Below the pieces are notes generated by a model. That model made no database searches, was not told the DNA's origin, and was given only the letters and a program-made list of their open reading frames with translations. Positions 51,766 to 60,416 of a stretch of 64,000 nucleotides of DNA are shown here, piece by piece. Made by a program: the position numbers and the translations under genes. Within the stretch, counting starts at the first letter, position 1; the number at the start of each line of letters is the position of its first letter. The DNA is from Solibacillus sp. FSL R7-0682 (GTDB taxonomy: Bacteria; Bacillota; Bacilli; Bacillales_A; Planococcaceae): assembly GCF_038005985.1 (NCBI RefSeq), contig NZ_JBBOUI010000001.1:3742501-3806500 (forward strand). Reading direction: 5' to 3'.

Positions 51766-52716
51766 TTATTCTTCTATTAAATGCTTAATTTCTTCATAGC
51801 TTGGTAAGGCAGTTAAGGCACCTGGCTTTGTTGCAGCCATTGCGCCAAGCTTATTACTAAACGACACACACTTTACTAAATCTTCCTTCACAGTTGGTAA
51901 ACCATTATAGTGAACATAGCGTAAAATGCCAGCCATGAAAGCATCTCCAGCACCAGTTGTATCAACTGGTACAACCTTCTCTACTGGCACATGCGTTATT
52001 TCTCCATTTAATACCGCAAATGCACCATCTGCACCAACCGTTACTAAAATTATTGGCACTAATAGCTCGTCTAATTTTGCTAAGCCTTCTTCAATCGTTT
52101 CTGTCTCCGTTAAGAAAAATAATTCTTCATCCGTAAGCTTTAATATATCCGCATCTTCAAAAAATGCAGAAATTGTTTCCCTACATTGCTTTTCTGAGTC
52201 CCAGCGTAACGGTCGAATATTGGCATCAATCGCAATAATGGCACCCTTTTCCTTTGCCATATCTACAGCTGCACGTGTTGTAGCTAATGCAGTTGGCTCA
52301 AACATCGTACCTGAGCATACATTTAAGAGCGATGCACGCTTGAAAGCCTCTTCCTGCAATTGCTCCGGTGTCACTTGTAAATTTGGTGTCTCATCGACAT
52401 AGTCTTTAAATACGCGCTCACAGTTTTCTGTTAAATGGACATACACACCGCTAACACGCTTTGAAGGATCATATACGGCATAATCTAAATTAACGCCTTC
52501 TTTTGCGATTTCTTGACGACAAAATTCCGATGTTTCGTCATCTCCAGTAATCGTAATTAAAGCTGACGGTGCGCCAATTCGACTAATTCCTGCCGCGACA
52601 TTAATCGTTGCACCACCTAAATATTTTGTAAATGTCGTATTCGTTTTGTCATTAGCAATATAATCAACGAATGCATCTCCGTATACTAAGATGAATTCTT
52701 TGTCTGACTGACTCAT
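51766..52716 (-). CDS. PfkB family carbohydrate kinase (fructokinase-like)
   Basis: A 316-residue sugar kinase of the ribokinase/PfkB family. The N-terminal signature is YLGGATINVAAGISRIG, and the C-terminal signature VPVDTTGAGDAFMAGIL holds the catalytic Asp and anion hole GAGD. VYVHLTENCERVFKDY and NIRPLRW are seen between. Fructose is the likeliest substrate by resemblance, but other ketoses or nucleosides are possible. Start at the ATG 52716, 11 bases after GGAGG. No sugar transporter is adjacent. Confidence 0.87.
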   Translation of the reverse strand: MSQSDKEFILVYGDAFVDYIANDKTNTTFTKYLGGATINVAAGISRIGAPSALITITGDDETSEFCRQEIAKEGVNLDYAVYDPSKRVSGVYVHLTENCERVFKDYVDETPNLQVTPEQLQEEAFKRASLLNVCSGTMFEPTALATTRAAVDMAKEKGAIIAIDANIRPLRWDSEKQCRETISAFFEDADILKLTDEELFFLTETETIEEGLAKLDELLVPIILVTVGADGAFAVLNGEITHVPVEKVVPVDTTGAGDAFMAGILRYVHYNGLPTVKEDLVKCVSFSNKLGAMAATKPGALTALPSYEEIKHLIEE

Positions 52717-52862
52717 GAGTTGTCTAACCTCCGACTTTATTATCATTTAAATTTACCACAAATAATATATATTTATAAAGCTTTATACTATTCTGAATCG
52801 ATTGATTTTTCCTTCTCGTTCATTATTCTGTTATACTTTGTTCGATAAGGAGAGGATTTGAA

Positions 52863-53426
52863 ATGTCCATTTTAATAAGACAAGCTCAAATAACTGAAGC
52901 AAGTGCAATTGCTCCTCTAATTTATGATGCGATTGGTGACATTGCAAATAATTTGACTGGAGAGCACGAATTACAAAAAATTTTGGCTTCTTTAGAGCAG
53001 TTAATAAAGCAAACAACAAATCGACACAGTTATTTAAATACGTATGTAGCTGTACAAGAAGAATACGTTCTTGGTATCGTCGTTTTATATGATGGGAAAC
53101 AAGGAAAAGTACTTGATCGTCAGCTTGAGGCACAGCTAGCAACTAAAATGATCCATGTCTCATTAGACGTAGAGGCACATGATGATGAGTATTACATTGA
53201 TACAGTTTGTGTATCAGAAAAGGCTCGTGGACGAGGTATCGGGACAAAGCTTCTCCAATTTGCAGAACAGCAAGGAAAAGAGCTAGGCTACGACAAAATT
53301 TCGCTTAATGTTGAGCTTGAAAAAGTTGATGCACGCCGTTTATATGAACGGATGGGCTATGTTGTGACAGAACCTTGGACAATTATAGAAGAACCGTTTC
53401 ATCATATGGTGAAATTGCTTCATTAG
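52863..53426 (+). CDS. GNAT family N-acetyltransferase
   Basis: A 187-residue acetyltransferase. YIDTVCVSEKARGRGIGTKLLQFAEQQGKELGYDKISLNVELEKVDARRLYERMGYVV contains motif A (acetyl-CoA loop R-G-x-G-I-G) and the motif B ending in LYERMGY. The acceptor is unknown. The ribosome site AAGGAGAGG precedes the ATG. It lies 18 bases before the DMT permease gene, and the two probably share a messenger. Confidence 0.88.
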   Translation: MSILIRQAQITEASAIAPLIYDAIGDIANNLTGEHELQKILASLEQLIKQTTNRHSYLNTYVAVQEEYVLGIVVLYDGKQGKVLDRQLEAQLATKMIHVSLDVEAHDDEYYIDTVCVSEKARGRGIGTKLLQFAEQQGKELGYDKISLNVELEKVDARRLYERMGYVVTEPWTIIEEPFHHMVKLLH

Positions 53427-53444
53427 AATAGGAAGAAAAATATT

Positions 53445-54365
53445 ATGAAATATACTTGGATATACCCTTTACTTATTGTCATCGCTTCAAGTAGCTATGG
53501 GATTTTATCAACAATTGTAAAGGTTGCAATGCAGCATGGCTTTACATCTTCAGAAGCGATTACAAGCCAGTATGTTTTTGGCTTTTTGCTGGCCCTAATT
53601 TTATTTATTACAACACAACGTACACTACCAAAATTAACAAAATCCGGCGTAATTACATTAGTCCTTGCTGGTATATTAACGGCGATTACTGGGATTGTTT
53701 ATGGAGAATCTCTTAACTATTTACCAGCATCACTCGCAGTTGTAATGCTGTTCCAATTCACTTGGATCGGACTATTCATAGATTGTGGCATAAAAAAACG
53801 ATTCCCTAGCCGAATCGAGTTAATTTCTTTAGCCTTTTTAATCGCTGGTACAATTTTTGCGGCGGGTATACTTGATGTCGATTTATCACAAATTGCATGG
53901 CAAGGCTGGGCACTTGGTTTAGCTGCTGCCTTTAGTTTTGCTGCCTTTTTACAAGTAAACTCTCGACCAGTAGAAGGTGTGACAACGATTGGTCGAACAT
54001 TTATTTTATCTATCATTTCATTAGTTGTTATTTCGGTCTTTTTATCGCCAGAAATTATATGGAATGGACAAATTGCAAATGGCTTATGGAAGTTTGGTAT
54101 AGTGCTTGGACTATTCGGCATTATTTTACCTATCCTTTTGTTTTCAATTGCTGCTCCAAAAGTTGGGGGCGCACTCGTATCTATTTTAAGTGCAATGGAA
54201 TTACCGGTAGCCATTATTGTTTCAGTCATTGTATTACATGAAAGCTTGACCCTTTTACAGGTTGGGGGCATCATTCTCGTCTTAATCGGCATGATTTTGC
54301 CGTCCTATTTTTCGTCTAAAAAATATACGGTAAAGCAACGCAACGAGGAAGCTATGATTAAATAG
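53445..54365 (+). CDS. EamA/DMT family transporter
   Basis: A 306-residue membrane protein of ten helices, made of two EamA repeats (LIVIASSSYGILSTIVKVAM...; WQGWALGLAAAFSFAAFLQVN...SAMELPVAIIVSVIVLHESLTLLQVGGIILVLIGMIL). The second-repeat end ELPVAIIVSVIVLHESLT is typical. It probably exports an amino acid or metabolite; the substrate cannot be inferred. The ribosome site AGGAAG precedes the ATG. Downstream of the GNAT gene by 18 bases. Confidence 0.88.
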   Translation: MKYTWIYPLLIVIASSSYGILSTIVKVAMQHGFTSSEAITSQYVFGFLLALILFITTQRTLPKLTKSGVITLVLAGILTAITGIVYGESLNYLPASLAVVMLFQFTWIGLFIDCGIKKRFPSRIELISLAFLIAGTIFAAGILDVDLSQIAWQGWALGLAAAFSFAAFLQVNSRPVEGVTTIGRTFILSIISLVVISVFLSPEIIWNGQIANGLWKFGIVLGLFGIILPILLFSIAAPKVGGALVSILSAMELPVAIIVSVIVLHESLTLLQVGGIILVLIGMILPSYFSSKKYTVKQRNEEAMIK

Positions 54366-54496
54366 AATAAACTACTCCGAGGTTAAATGTTCAACAAGTT
54401 ACAAATGAACATTTATCCTCTTTTCCATTTGTATTTTAGGAACATTTGGAATTAACTTCCGTCTTATTGATAATGATAAAATCCGGGAGGTCGAAT

Positions 54497-54958
54497 ATGC
54501 AAAAAGTCAATGCTACTCTTTTAAGCTTAGCCATTGTTTTAATAGGTATAATCATTTTGTTATTGTGTGTGTTTGTTTTACCGAAGGTGGCGGATGAAAC
54601 CGCGCTCATACACCCTGAAGTTGCGTATTTAAAATATCCAATTTTACTAGGCATGTATGCAACAGCAATACCTTTTTTGTATGCTATCTATGAAACAGTA
54701 AGCATAATCCGCATCACTCGAAATAAATCTATATTTTCATGTCGCATCATTCAAGGCTTAAATCATATTAAATATTGTGCATTTGTCATTATTGGCTTAT
54801 ATGTTATAGGGATATTTATGCTTGATGCTGCAAATGCGTTCCCTCCAATAGTTGCCGTAATGGGATTCGGCATACTTTTAGTTACAACTACGGTAGCTTT
54901 AGGTGCTGCTTTTATAAAAAATGTGCTCATAAAACATCAATTGAAATTATCTAATTAA
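54497..54958 (+). CDS. DUF2975 family membrane protein
   Basis: A 153-residue protein with four helices (LLSLAIVLIGIIILLLCVFVLP; YPILLGMYATAIPFLYAIYETV; YCAFVIIGLYVIGIFML; VAVMGFGILLVTTTVALGAAFIKNVL), typical of DUF2975. The start is the ATG at 54497 behind GGGAGG; 17 codons of open frame upstream are excluded. In Bacillus such a gene is usually followed by a small HTH_26/XRE gene (YoaS/YozG pair); here that partner is missing and a terminator follows. Confidence 0.8.
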   Translation: MQKVNATLLSLAIVLIGIIILLLCVFVLPKVADETALIHPEVAYLKYPILLGMYATAIPFLYAIYETVSIIRITRNKSIFSCRIIQGLNHIKYCAFVIIGLYVIGIFMLDAANAFPPIVAVMGFGILLVTTTVALGAAFIKNVLIKHQLKLSN

Positions 54959-54961
54959 TAA

Positions 54962-55001
54962 AAGACCACCACTCCCTATAAAATCTTGGAGTGGTGGTCT
55001 T
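54962..55001 (+). terminator. Bidirectional terminator
   Basis: AAGACCACCACTCC (54962-54975) pairs perfectly with GGAGTGGTGGTCTT (54988-55001), 12-base loop, between the DUF2975 gene and the convergent FtsW/RodA gene. Confidence 0.88.
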
Positions 55002-55013
55002 CTGTTTATGATT

Positions 55014-56198
55014 TCAATCTTCATCATAGTCAGCAAACATATAGTACTGGTGATGAAAATGCATACTGAAAATAAAGCCGAGTGCCAGTGCATTGCCCAT
55101 TAGTGAACTACCGCCATAGCTAATAAACGGTAATGGAATGCCCGTAATCGGTAATAGCTGAATCGTCATGCCAATGTTTTCGAACACATGGAATGTAATC
55201 ATTGCGATAATACCGGTGCAAACGTATGCACTATATGGATCCTTTACCTTCATTGCAATATTGATTAAATGATACATTAATATAAAATACATACAAATAA
55301 CAAAACTCGCACCAATGAAACCCCATTCTTCACCAATAACTGTAAAGATAAAATCTGTGTGATTTTCGACTACATATACTTCACGATTAAAATAGCCTTT
55401 GCCAAATATTTCTCCAGAACCGATTGAATTCATTGAAGAAATTAATTGAAAGCCTTCATCTGATGCGTATGTGTAAGGGTCAAACCACGAAAAAATACGT
55501 CCCAATTTATAAGGCTCAATACCAAACTTATTTTTCAAAAAATCTTGCATGTTAAATACCATCCAAATAATAAGTCCACCAGCTGCTGTCCCTAGTGCAA
55601 ATAATGGGGTAATAATGAGCCAGGATATTCCCGAAACGAGTATAAGTGCAATTGTAATAGCAATAAATACAAGTGCAGAACCTAAATCAGGTTGATCAAA
55701 AATAAGATAGAATGGTGCAATTAATAAACCAAATATTTTGATTAATAAATAGAAGTCGGTTTTCAAAGTACGCATATAATATTTTTCATTATGCAGGCTA
55801 ATTGCTCTTGCACAAGCAAGTATGTAAAAAGTTTTCATGAATTCGGAAGGTTGAATATTGCCTAGTGGTGTATGATACCAACTTTTCGCCCCATTAATGA
55901 CCTCTCCAATTTGCCCTTTTCCTTCTGGCATAAATATTAATACAACAAGTAGTAAAATACCTAAACCATATAGAAACCACGTGATTTTTTTATACTGCTC
56001 AATATCAAAATACATGACACATAGAATAATGAATGCCAAAAGACCGTAATAAATTATTTGCCGGGGAATAAAATTAATACCTGTATAGCTAGTCGTTTGA
56101 GCAGAAGAAATGGCTAGCAAACTAATACAAAAGAAAATGAATAAAATAGAAATTAATGTCCAATCAACCCTTTTTAAGAAGTGTTCTCTAATGTTCAA
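55014..56198 (-). CDS. FtsW/RodA/SpoVE family protein (RodA-like)
   Basis: A 394-residue SEDS-family membrane protein with about ten helices. SEDS proteins polymerise lipid II glycans. Motifs: NGAKSWYHTPLGNIQPSEFMKTFYILACARAI, FDQPDLGSALVFIAITIALILVSG (the conserved Asp segment QPDLGSA), and GSGEIFGKGYFNREVYVVENHTDFIFTVIGEEWGFIGA near the C-terminal half, ending TGIPLPFISYGGSSLMGNALALG. It is not next to a PBP2-type partner or division genes, so it may be an accessory elongation or sporulation paralogue. The ribosome site is poorly visible. Confidence 0.9.
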   Translation of the reverse strand: MNIREHFLKRVDWTLISILFIFFCISLLAISSAQTTSYTGINFIPRQIIYYGLLAFIILCVMYFDIEQYKKITWFLYGLGILLLVVLIFMPEGKGQIGEVINGAKSWYHTPLGNIQPSEFMKTFYILACARAISLHNEKYYMRTLKTDFYLLIKIFGLLIAPFYLIFDQPDLGSALVFIAITIALILVSGISWLIITPLFALGTAAGGLIIWMVFNMQDFLKNKFGIEPYKLGRIFSWFDPYTYASDEGFQLISSMNSIGSGEIFGKGYFNREVYVVENHTDFIFTVIGEEWGFIGASFVICMYFILMYHLINIAMKVKDPYSAYVCTGIIAMITFHVFENIGMTIQLLPITGIPLPFISYGGSSLMGNALALGFIFSMHFHHQYYMFADYDED

Positions 56199-56455
56199 TG
56201 GCCGGCCCCACTTTCATTCAAGTTATTTATAATTACAACGTTCAATTTGTAAAATTGTTCCTTTTTATTTACTTTGTATTAAATAGTCCTTCTTATAAAA
56301 TATGCTTTGTCCCACGCAATTTATTTACTTTTTTATTTTGTTCCTCATAATAATTATTCAGTAAGCATTTATTATTAGAATTGATATAATTTTCTAACAA
56401 TTGTAAGATTAAAGAATATGAACGTTTACTAGCATAGACTGGAGGCAGATTTTCT

Positions 56456-57979
56456 ATGTACTTTCAAGATTTTCGCAATCGTGTTAATGAGGTAGAAGGC
56501 ATTCAGTTCCCTTCAAATAGCTATCGTCAAATGGTATTACAGCCCGCCTATGATGAGGCACGTAAACATTTTTTAGATGCAATGGTCCAAATTCATATTG
56601 CTCATTTAAAAATGCTAGAGGAGCAAAATTTAGTGACTGCAAATGAAGCACGTCAAATTGGAGTAGCCATCAATAAATTAGATTTAGAATATTATAAGAC
56701 GCGTGATTATAACCCTCAATTCGAAGATTTATTTTTCCGTATTGAAAATAAGTTAATTGAAATAGGTGGTGATATTTCAGGCAATTTACATATTGGACGT
56801 AGTAGAAATGATATGGGGATTGCGATTTATCGTATGACTTTACGTAAAAAAATGCTCACCCTTATGCAAGAATTGCTTTCTTTACGGAATTCACTCATTG
56901 CATTTGCAGAAGAGCATGTTGAAACAATTATGATTGGCTATACCCATACACAACAAGCACAACCAACAACTTTTGCCCATTATTTGAAAGCCGTCATTGA
57001 TCAATTAACTCGCGATTACAAACGTATGCAAGCCGCTTATATGACAATAAATCGAAGTAGTATGGGTGCAGCTGCTTTAACGACAACTGGCTTCCCAATT
57101 AACCGTGAACGAATGCAAGAGCTTTTAGCATTCGACGACATTATTGAAAATGCATGGGATGCGGTTGCTGGTGCAGATTATATAGCAGAAACTGCGAGCA
57201 TCGTCCAACTTGCTGCGCTAAACTTAGGACGTACATCTCAAGACTTTTTATTATGGGCAACACAGGAATTTAATGCATTCAAGCTCGCGAATCCATATGT
57301 GCAAGTTAGTTCCATCATGCCCCAAAAAAGGAATCCTGTATCGATTGAACATACAAGATCATTATTATCATCAGTAGTTGGCGATGCCGGCACGGTGCTA
57401 CAAATGGTTCACAATACACCTTTTGGGGACATTGTAGATACAGAGGACGATATGCAGCCTTATTTATGGCGTGCCATTGACCGTTTAGTCGGGATTTATA
57501 AGCTGTTTGGAAGCTTAATCGTGACGATGGATGTTAATAAAGAAAGCTTATTAAAGCGCGCACAAAATAGTTTTGCTAACGTAACAGAGCTAGCAGATAC
57601 TTTAGTACGCTCTGAAGGGATTTCATTCCGCCAATCTCATAAAATCGTAAGCTTGTGTGTGCGTGAACTCATTGTCAACAATGAAGAATCCCTTGCTGGA
57701 CTAACATGGGAATTTACCAATTCGAAATGCTTAGAAATTACTGGGCGCCCTTTGAAAATTAATCAAAGTGCCTTTTATCAGGCCATTCAACCAGAGTATT
57801 TCGTCAATATTCGTACATTAAAAGGTGGACCATCCCCTGCTACAATGCGAGAATCATTAAATCGATCAGAAGAAGATTCCGCGCAATTAGAGCAGTGGTT
57901 AAAAGAGAAAACGGACGCCATTATACACGCAGAATCACAACTAGAGAAAATTTTGAAGAGGTGGACTGACAATGACTAA
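56456..57979 (+). CDS. Argininosuccinate lyase-like protein (ASL/fumarase superfamily)
   Basis: A 507-residue lyase of the argininosuccinate lyase/fumarase superfamily, longer than ArgH (~460). Features: GNLHIGRSRNDMGIAIYRMTLRK (ArgH: GrlHtGRSRNDQ), GYTHTQQAQPTTFAHYL, and the superfamily signature SSIMPQKRNPVSIEHTRSL (normally SSxMPxKxN). The replacements (Met for the Gln after RSRND, Arg for the Lys after PQK) and the lack of argG or other arginine genes argue for a different substrate. It overlaps the following kinase gene by 8 bases, so the two work together. The ribosome site is GGAGG before ATG 56456. Confidence 0.85.
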   Translation: MYFQDFRNRVNEVEGIQFPSNSYRQMVLQPAYDEARKHFLDAMVQIHIAHLKMLEEQNLVTANEARQIGVAINKLDLEYYKTRDYNPQFEDLFFRIENKLIEIGGDISGNLHIGRSRNDMGIAIYRMTLRKKMLTLMQELLSLRNSLIAFAEEHVETIMIGYTHTQQAQPTTFAHYLKAVIDQLTRDYKRMQAAYMTINRSSMGAAALTTTGFPINRERMQELLAFDDIIENAWDAVAGADYIAETASIVQLAALNLGRTSQDFLLWATQEFNAFKLANPYVQVSSIMPQKRNPVSIEHTRSLLSSVVGDAGTVLQMVHNTPFGDIVDTEDDMQPYLWRAIDRLVGIYKLFGSLIVTMDVNKESLLKRAQNSFANVTELADTLVRSEGISFRQSHKIVSLCVRELIVNNEESLAGLTWEFTNSKCLEITGRPLKINQSAFYQAIQPEYFVNIRTLKGGPSPATMRESLNRSEEDSAQLEQWLKEKTDAIIHAESQLEKILKRWTDND

Positions 57980-58925
57980 TCACTATATTCTTGCTGTCGA
58001 TGGGGGCGCAACTAAAACGGGAATGACCATTCGTACGTTTGATGGACGTGAACTGTTTTCTGCCACATCGACAAGCTCCAATTATCAAGCTGTCGGTATC
58101 GAACATGTACAGCATGTCCTTATTGGGCTGTTGCGTAGTGCTGCCGCGCATTTGTCCCAGCTACACATTGATGTAGCGGTGTTTGCCATTTCAGGTATCG
58201 ATACAGCAAAGGATAAAAAAATCGTAGAAGAAATTATCGAAGAAAGCATCGCACGTAGTCCCTTTACCTTTGACCAGATTATTATTGAAAACGATGTCGA
58301 AGCAACCTTAAAGGGACTCGGAAATGATCATGTGAGTATCTTACTTTCAGGGACTGGGGCCATTTGCTATAGCTTTAGAAATGGGCAAGTATACCGTGCT
58401 GGAGGTTGGGGACACCGGATTGGAGATGAAGGAAGTGGCTACTGGATTGGCAAACATATTGCTAAGGCCATTTTTCGGGCCGCAGATGGTCGTAATGAGC
58501 AAACAGTATTAACGGACATTATTTTAAGGGAACACCATGTAGCAACTACTGATGAATTATTTAATTTAATTTATTCATCAGATTATACGAATGCTCGACT
58601 AGCTCGCTTTAGCTCGTGTTTGCAGCAAGCGGTTGAACTAGGCGATCATGTGGCTATTCATATTGCCAAAAAGGCTGCAGATGAGCTAGCGCTTCTTACA
58701 ACAACGGTCTTAAAAAATGCTAAGTATAAAAATGGGGTACATACGCTATATTTAAATGGTGGCGTCTTAAAAAATACCCCTTCTATTGCAGATCCCCTAA
58801 AGCAACAATTACAAGAAGTATTTCCAGACCTTTCAATACAGCTCTGTGAGGATAAACCATTAGAAGCGATTGTTAAACGTGGACAAAGTGTACTACATGC
58901 AAAATTAGAAAATAAATCTGTTTAA
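57972..58925 (+). CDS. BadF/BadG/BcrA/BcrD family ATPase, N-acetylglucosamine kinase-like
   Basis: A 317-residue ATPase of the ASKHA fold. The N-terminal phosphate-1 motif is LAVDGGATKTGMTIRTF. IENDVEATLKGLGNDHVSILLSGTGAICYSF is phosphate-2, followed by AGGWGHRIGDEGSGYWIGKHI and the adenosine motif LYLNGGVLKNTP. This is the BcrAD_BadFG form of sugar kinases such as NagK/MurK; a 2-hydroxyacyl-CoA dehydratase activator is less likely because the cysteines are absent. The start overlaps the lyase gene by 8 bases. Substrate unknown; an amino sugar is the natural guess. Confidence 0.86.
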   Translation: MTNHYILAVDGGATKTGMTIRTFDGRELFSATSTSSNYQAVGIEHVQHVLIGLLRSAAAHLSQLHIDVAVFAISGIDTAKDKKIVEEIIEESIARSPFTFDQIIIENDVEATLKGLGNDHVSILLSGTGAICYSFRNGQVYRAGGWGHRIGDEGSGYWIGKHIAKAIFRAADGRNEQTVLTDIILREHHVATTDELFNLIYSSDYTNARLARFSSCLQQAVELGDHVAIHIAKKAADELALLTTTVLKNAKYKNGVHTLYLNGGVLKNTPSIADPLKQQLQEVFPDLSIQLCEDKPLEAIVKRGQSVLHAKLENKSV

Positions 58926-58936
58926 GCGTACAGTAA

Positions 58937-58980
58937 AAAGGCAGTAACAATGATTTCAAAAGAATCGTGTTACTGCCTTT
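58937..58980 (+). terminator. Bidirectional terminator
   Basis: AAAGGCAGTAAC (58937-58948) pairs with GTTACTGCCTTT (58969-58980), with further inner pairing, between the kinase and the convergent DUF1232 gene. Confidence 0.82.
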
Positions 58981-59010
58981 CTTCATTCTCATCATTTTTA
59001 TTAAAATGAC

Positions 59011-59388
59011 TTATTGCGAATCAGCTTTTCCAAATTTGGCTTCTACTAAATCCTGTGCTTCTATCTTCATCTCATCAGTAATTGACATATAGACCTTGCC
59101 TAAAGCAGCCAAAATAACAAAAGTATCATCAGTCAAACCAGCTAACGGTAAGAAGTCAGCTACTAAGTCAAAGGGTAAAATGAAATAACCTAATGCACCA
59201 AGCACAATGAGTTTACTCGACTTTGGCATATCTGGACTTTTTAATGCCACATAAAGCATGGCAGCTGCATTCATTGCCTTTTTGCTTAGACCGCCTCCGA
59301 AATTGACCATTTTATTTAAAAACTTTTTATCTGAATAATGCTTTTCTTGTTCATTAATCATTTTATCGAAATTATACTGTTCACTCAT
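59011..59388 (-). CDS. DUF1232 (YkvA-like) membrane protein
   Basis: A 125-residue protein. The DUF1232 core reads MPKSSKLIVLGALGYFILPFDLVADFLPLAGLTDDTFVILAALGKVYMSI (signature YxxxPxDLxPDxxPxxGxxDD). One or two weak membrane segments; a basic N-terminal part precedes them. Function is not established. The ribosome site AAAGGGG precedes the ATG. Convergent with the kinase gene. Confidence 0.9.
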   Translation of the reverse strand: MSEQYNFDKMINEQEKHYSDKKFLNKMVNFGGGLSKKAMNAAAMLYVALKSPDMPKSSKLIVLGALGYFILPFDLVADFLPLAGLTDDTFVILAALGKVYMSITDEMKIEAQDLVEAKFGKADSQ

Positions 59389-59567
59389 GGTCAGTCCCCT
59401 TTCTACTTATCAAGATTTTAGAACGATTGTATATATTTTTCACATAATGTATTCTACCCATTTTCTCTTTTTTAAAAATCTTTTGCTTTCCTACTACCAT
59501 TTAGCAATAGCTTATTTACGGCTACTTTTAGAAAAAGTTTCATTTTCAATAGGGCGATTGTAGAGCA

Positions 59568-60260
59568 TTATTTAAAAAAGTTAGTCCAAATTTGATGTAA
59601 GATTTTTTTCGTATCCAGTACTTCATCATAATAAATGACCGAGTTTTTTCGCAACTTTGCATGCCCTATCGGTACTTCATAAATCGGAACTTTACGTCTA
59701 ATGGCCTCAACGAGCATATTCGTATCATAGCTAAAGGTCTCGCCCTTCACTTTATATAGCCACGTTAATTGTTGCTTTGGTATGTATCGTAAACCGGTTT
59801 GCATATCGAGCAAGCGCTTATGAAAGAAAAATTCAAATAATAATGAATTCGCATGATTTTGAAGCTGACTAATAAACGGAAAATCCGAATCTTTAAAATC
59901 TCGGACGCCTAATACAATGCCATCTGAAAACACCCTTGTACTCGCAATAATTTGCTCTACATCTAAAACGGAATGCTGTCCGTGTGCTCCTACTGTGACA
60001 ATTCCTTTCGCGCGTGATACAGAGTTTAATACGTACTCCATCGCCGTCTTAATGGCACGACCTTTGCCACAGTTATTTTCATGTGTTAATACAATACAGC
60101 CGTCTTTACGGAGCAATTCAAATGTATTTTTGTACTTTCCGTCACTGCCATCGTTAATGACGATAATTTTTTCCACAGGCAATGCCTTTAGTTTCTTCAC
60201 ATAATCCACAATAACTGGTAATGGATTTAACGCGGGAATGACGACAATGACTGGCTCCAT
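59568..60260 (-). CDS. Family 2 glycosyltransferase-like protein lacking the DxD motif
   Basis: A 230-residue GT2-fold protein like polyprenyl-phosphate mannosyl/glucosyltransferases: VIPALNPLPVIVDYVKKL, IIVINDGSDGKYK (donor binding), NCGKGRAIKTAMEYVL, LLDMQTGLRYIPKQ and FSYDTNMLVEAIRRKVPIYEVPIGH. Where relatives have VDADGQH, this protein has VGAHGQH, so both metal-binding Asp residues are replaced. There is no membrane helix. The ATG at 60260 has AAAGGAGG. It may act without metal, bind a lipid-linked sugar without turning over, or be decaying; all other family motifs are intact. Confidence 0.82.
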   Translation of the reverse strand: MEPVIVVIPALNPLPVIVDYVKKLKALPVEKIIVINDGSDGKYKNTFELLRKDGCIVLTHENNCGKGRAIKTAMEYVLNSVSRAKGIVTVGAHGQHSVLDVEQIIASTRVFSDGIVLGVRDFKDSDFPFISQLQNHANSLLFEFFFHKRLLDMQTGLRYIPKQQLTWLYKVKGETFSYDTNMLVEAIRRKVPIYEVPIGHAKLRKNSVIYYDEVLDTKKILHQIWTNFFK

Positions 60261-60359
60261 TTTATATCCTCCTTTAAAGTAGAAGAAATTCACAAAAAAC
60301 TTAGCGGTATCTCCATTAAAACATATTTAATGCATGTTTAGTTGAACAAAATAAAACAA

Positions 60360-60392
60360 TCGGCCGCTTTCCATCAAAAGAAAAACGACCGA
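60360..60392 (-). terminator. Terminator of the adenine deaminase gene
   Basis: Minus strand: TCGGTCGTTTTTC / GGAAAGCGGCCGA with mismatches, 7-base loop, then TTGTTTT, about 25 bases past the stop. Confidence 0.6.
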
Positions 60393-60416
60393 CTTACTAT
60401 GCAGAAGAACAAAGAT

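Noticed and set aside
51926-52402. 158-codon plus-strand ORF inside the sugar kinase gene
   Set aside because: Antisense shadow of the well-supported PfkB kinase; Ser/Asn-rich shadow composition.
53717-54292. 191-codon minus-strand ORF
   Set aside because: Antisense shadow of the DMT transporter, with no ribosome site or domain.
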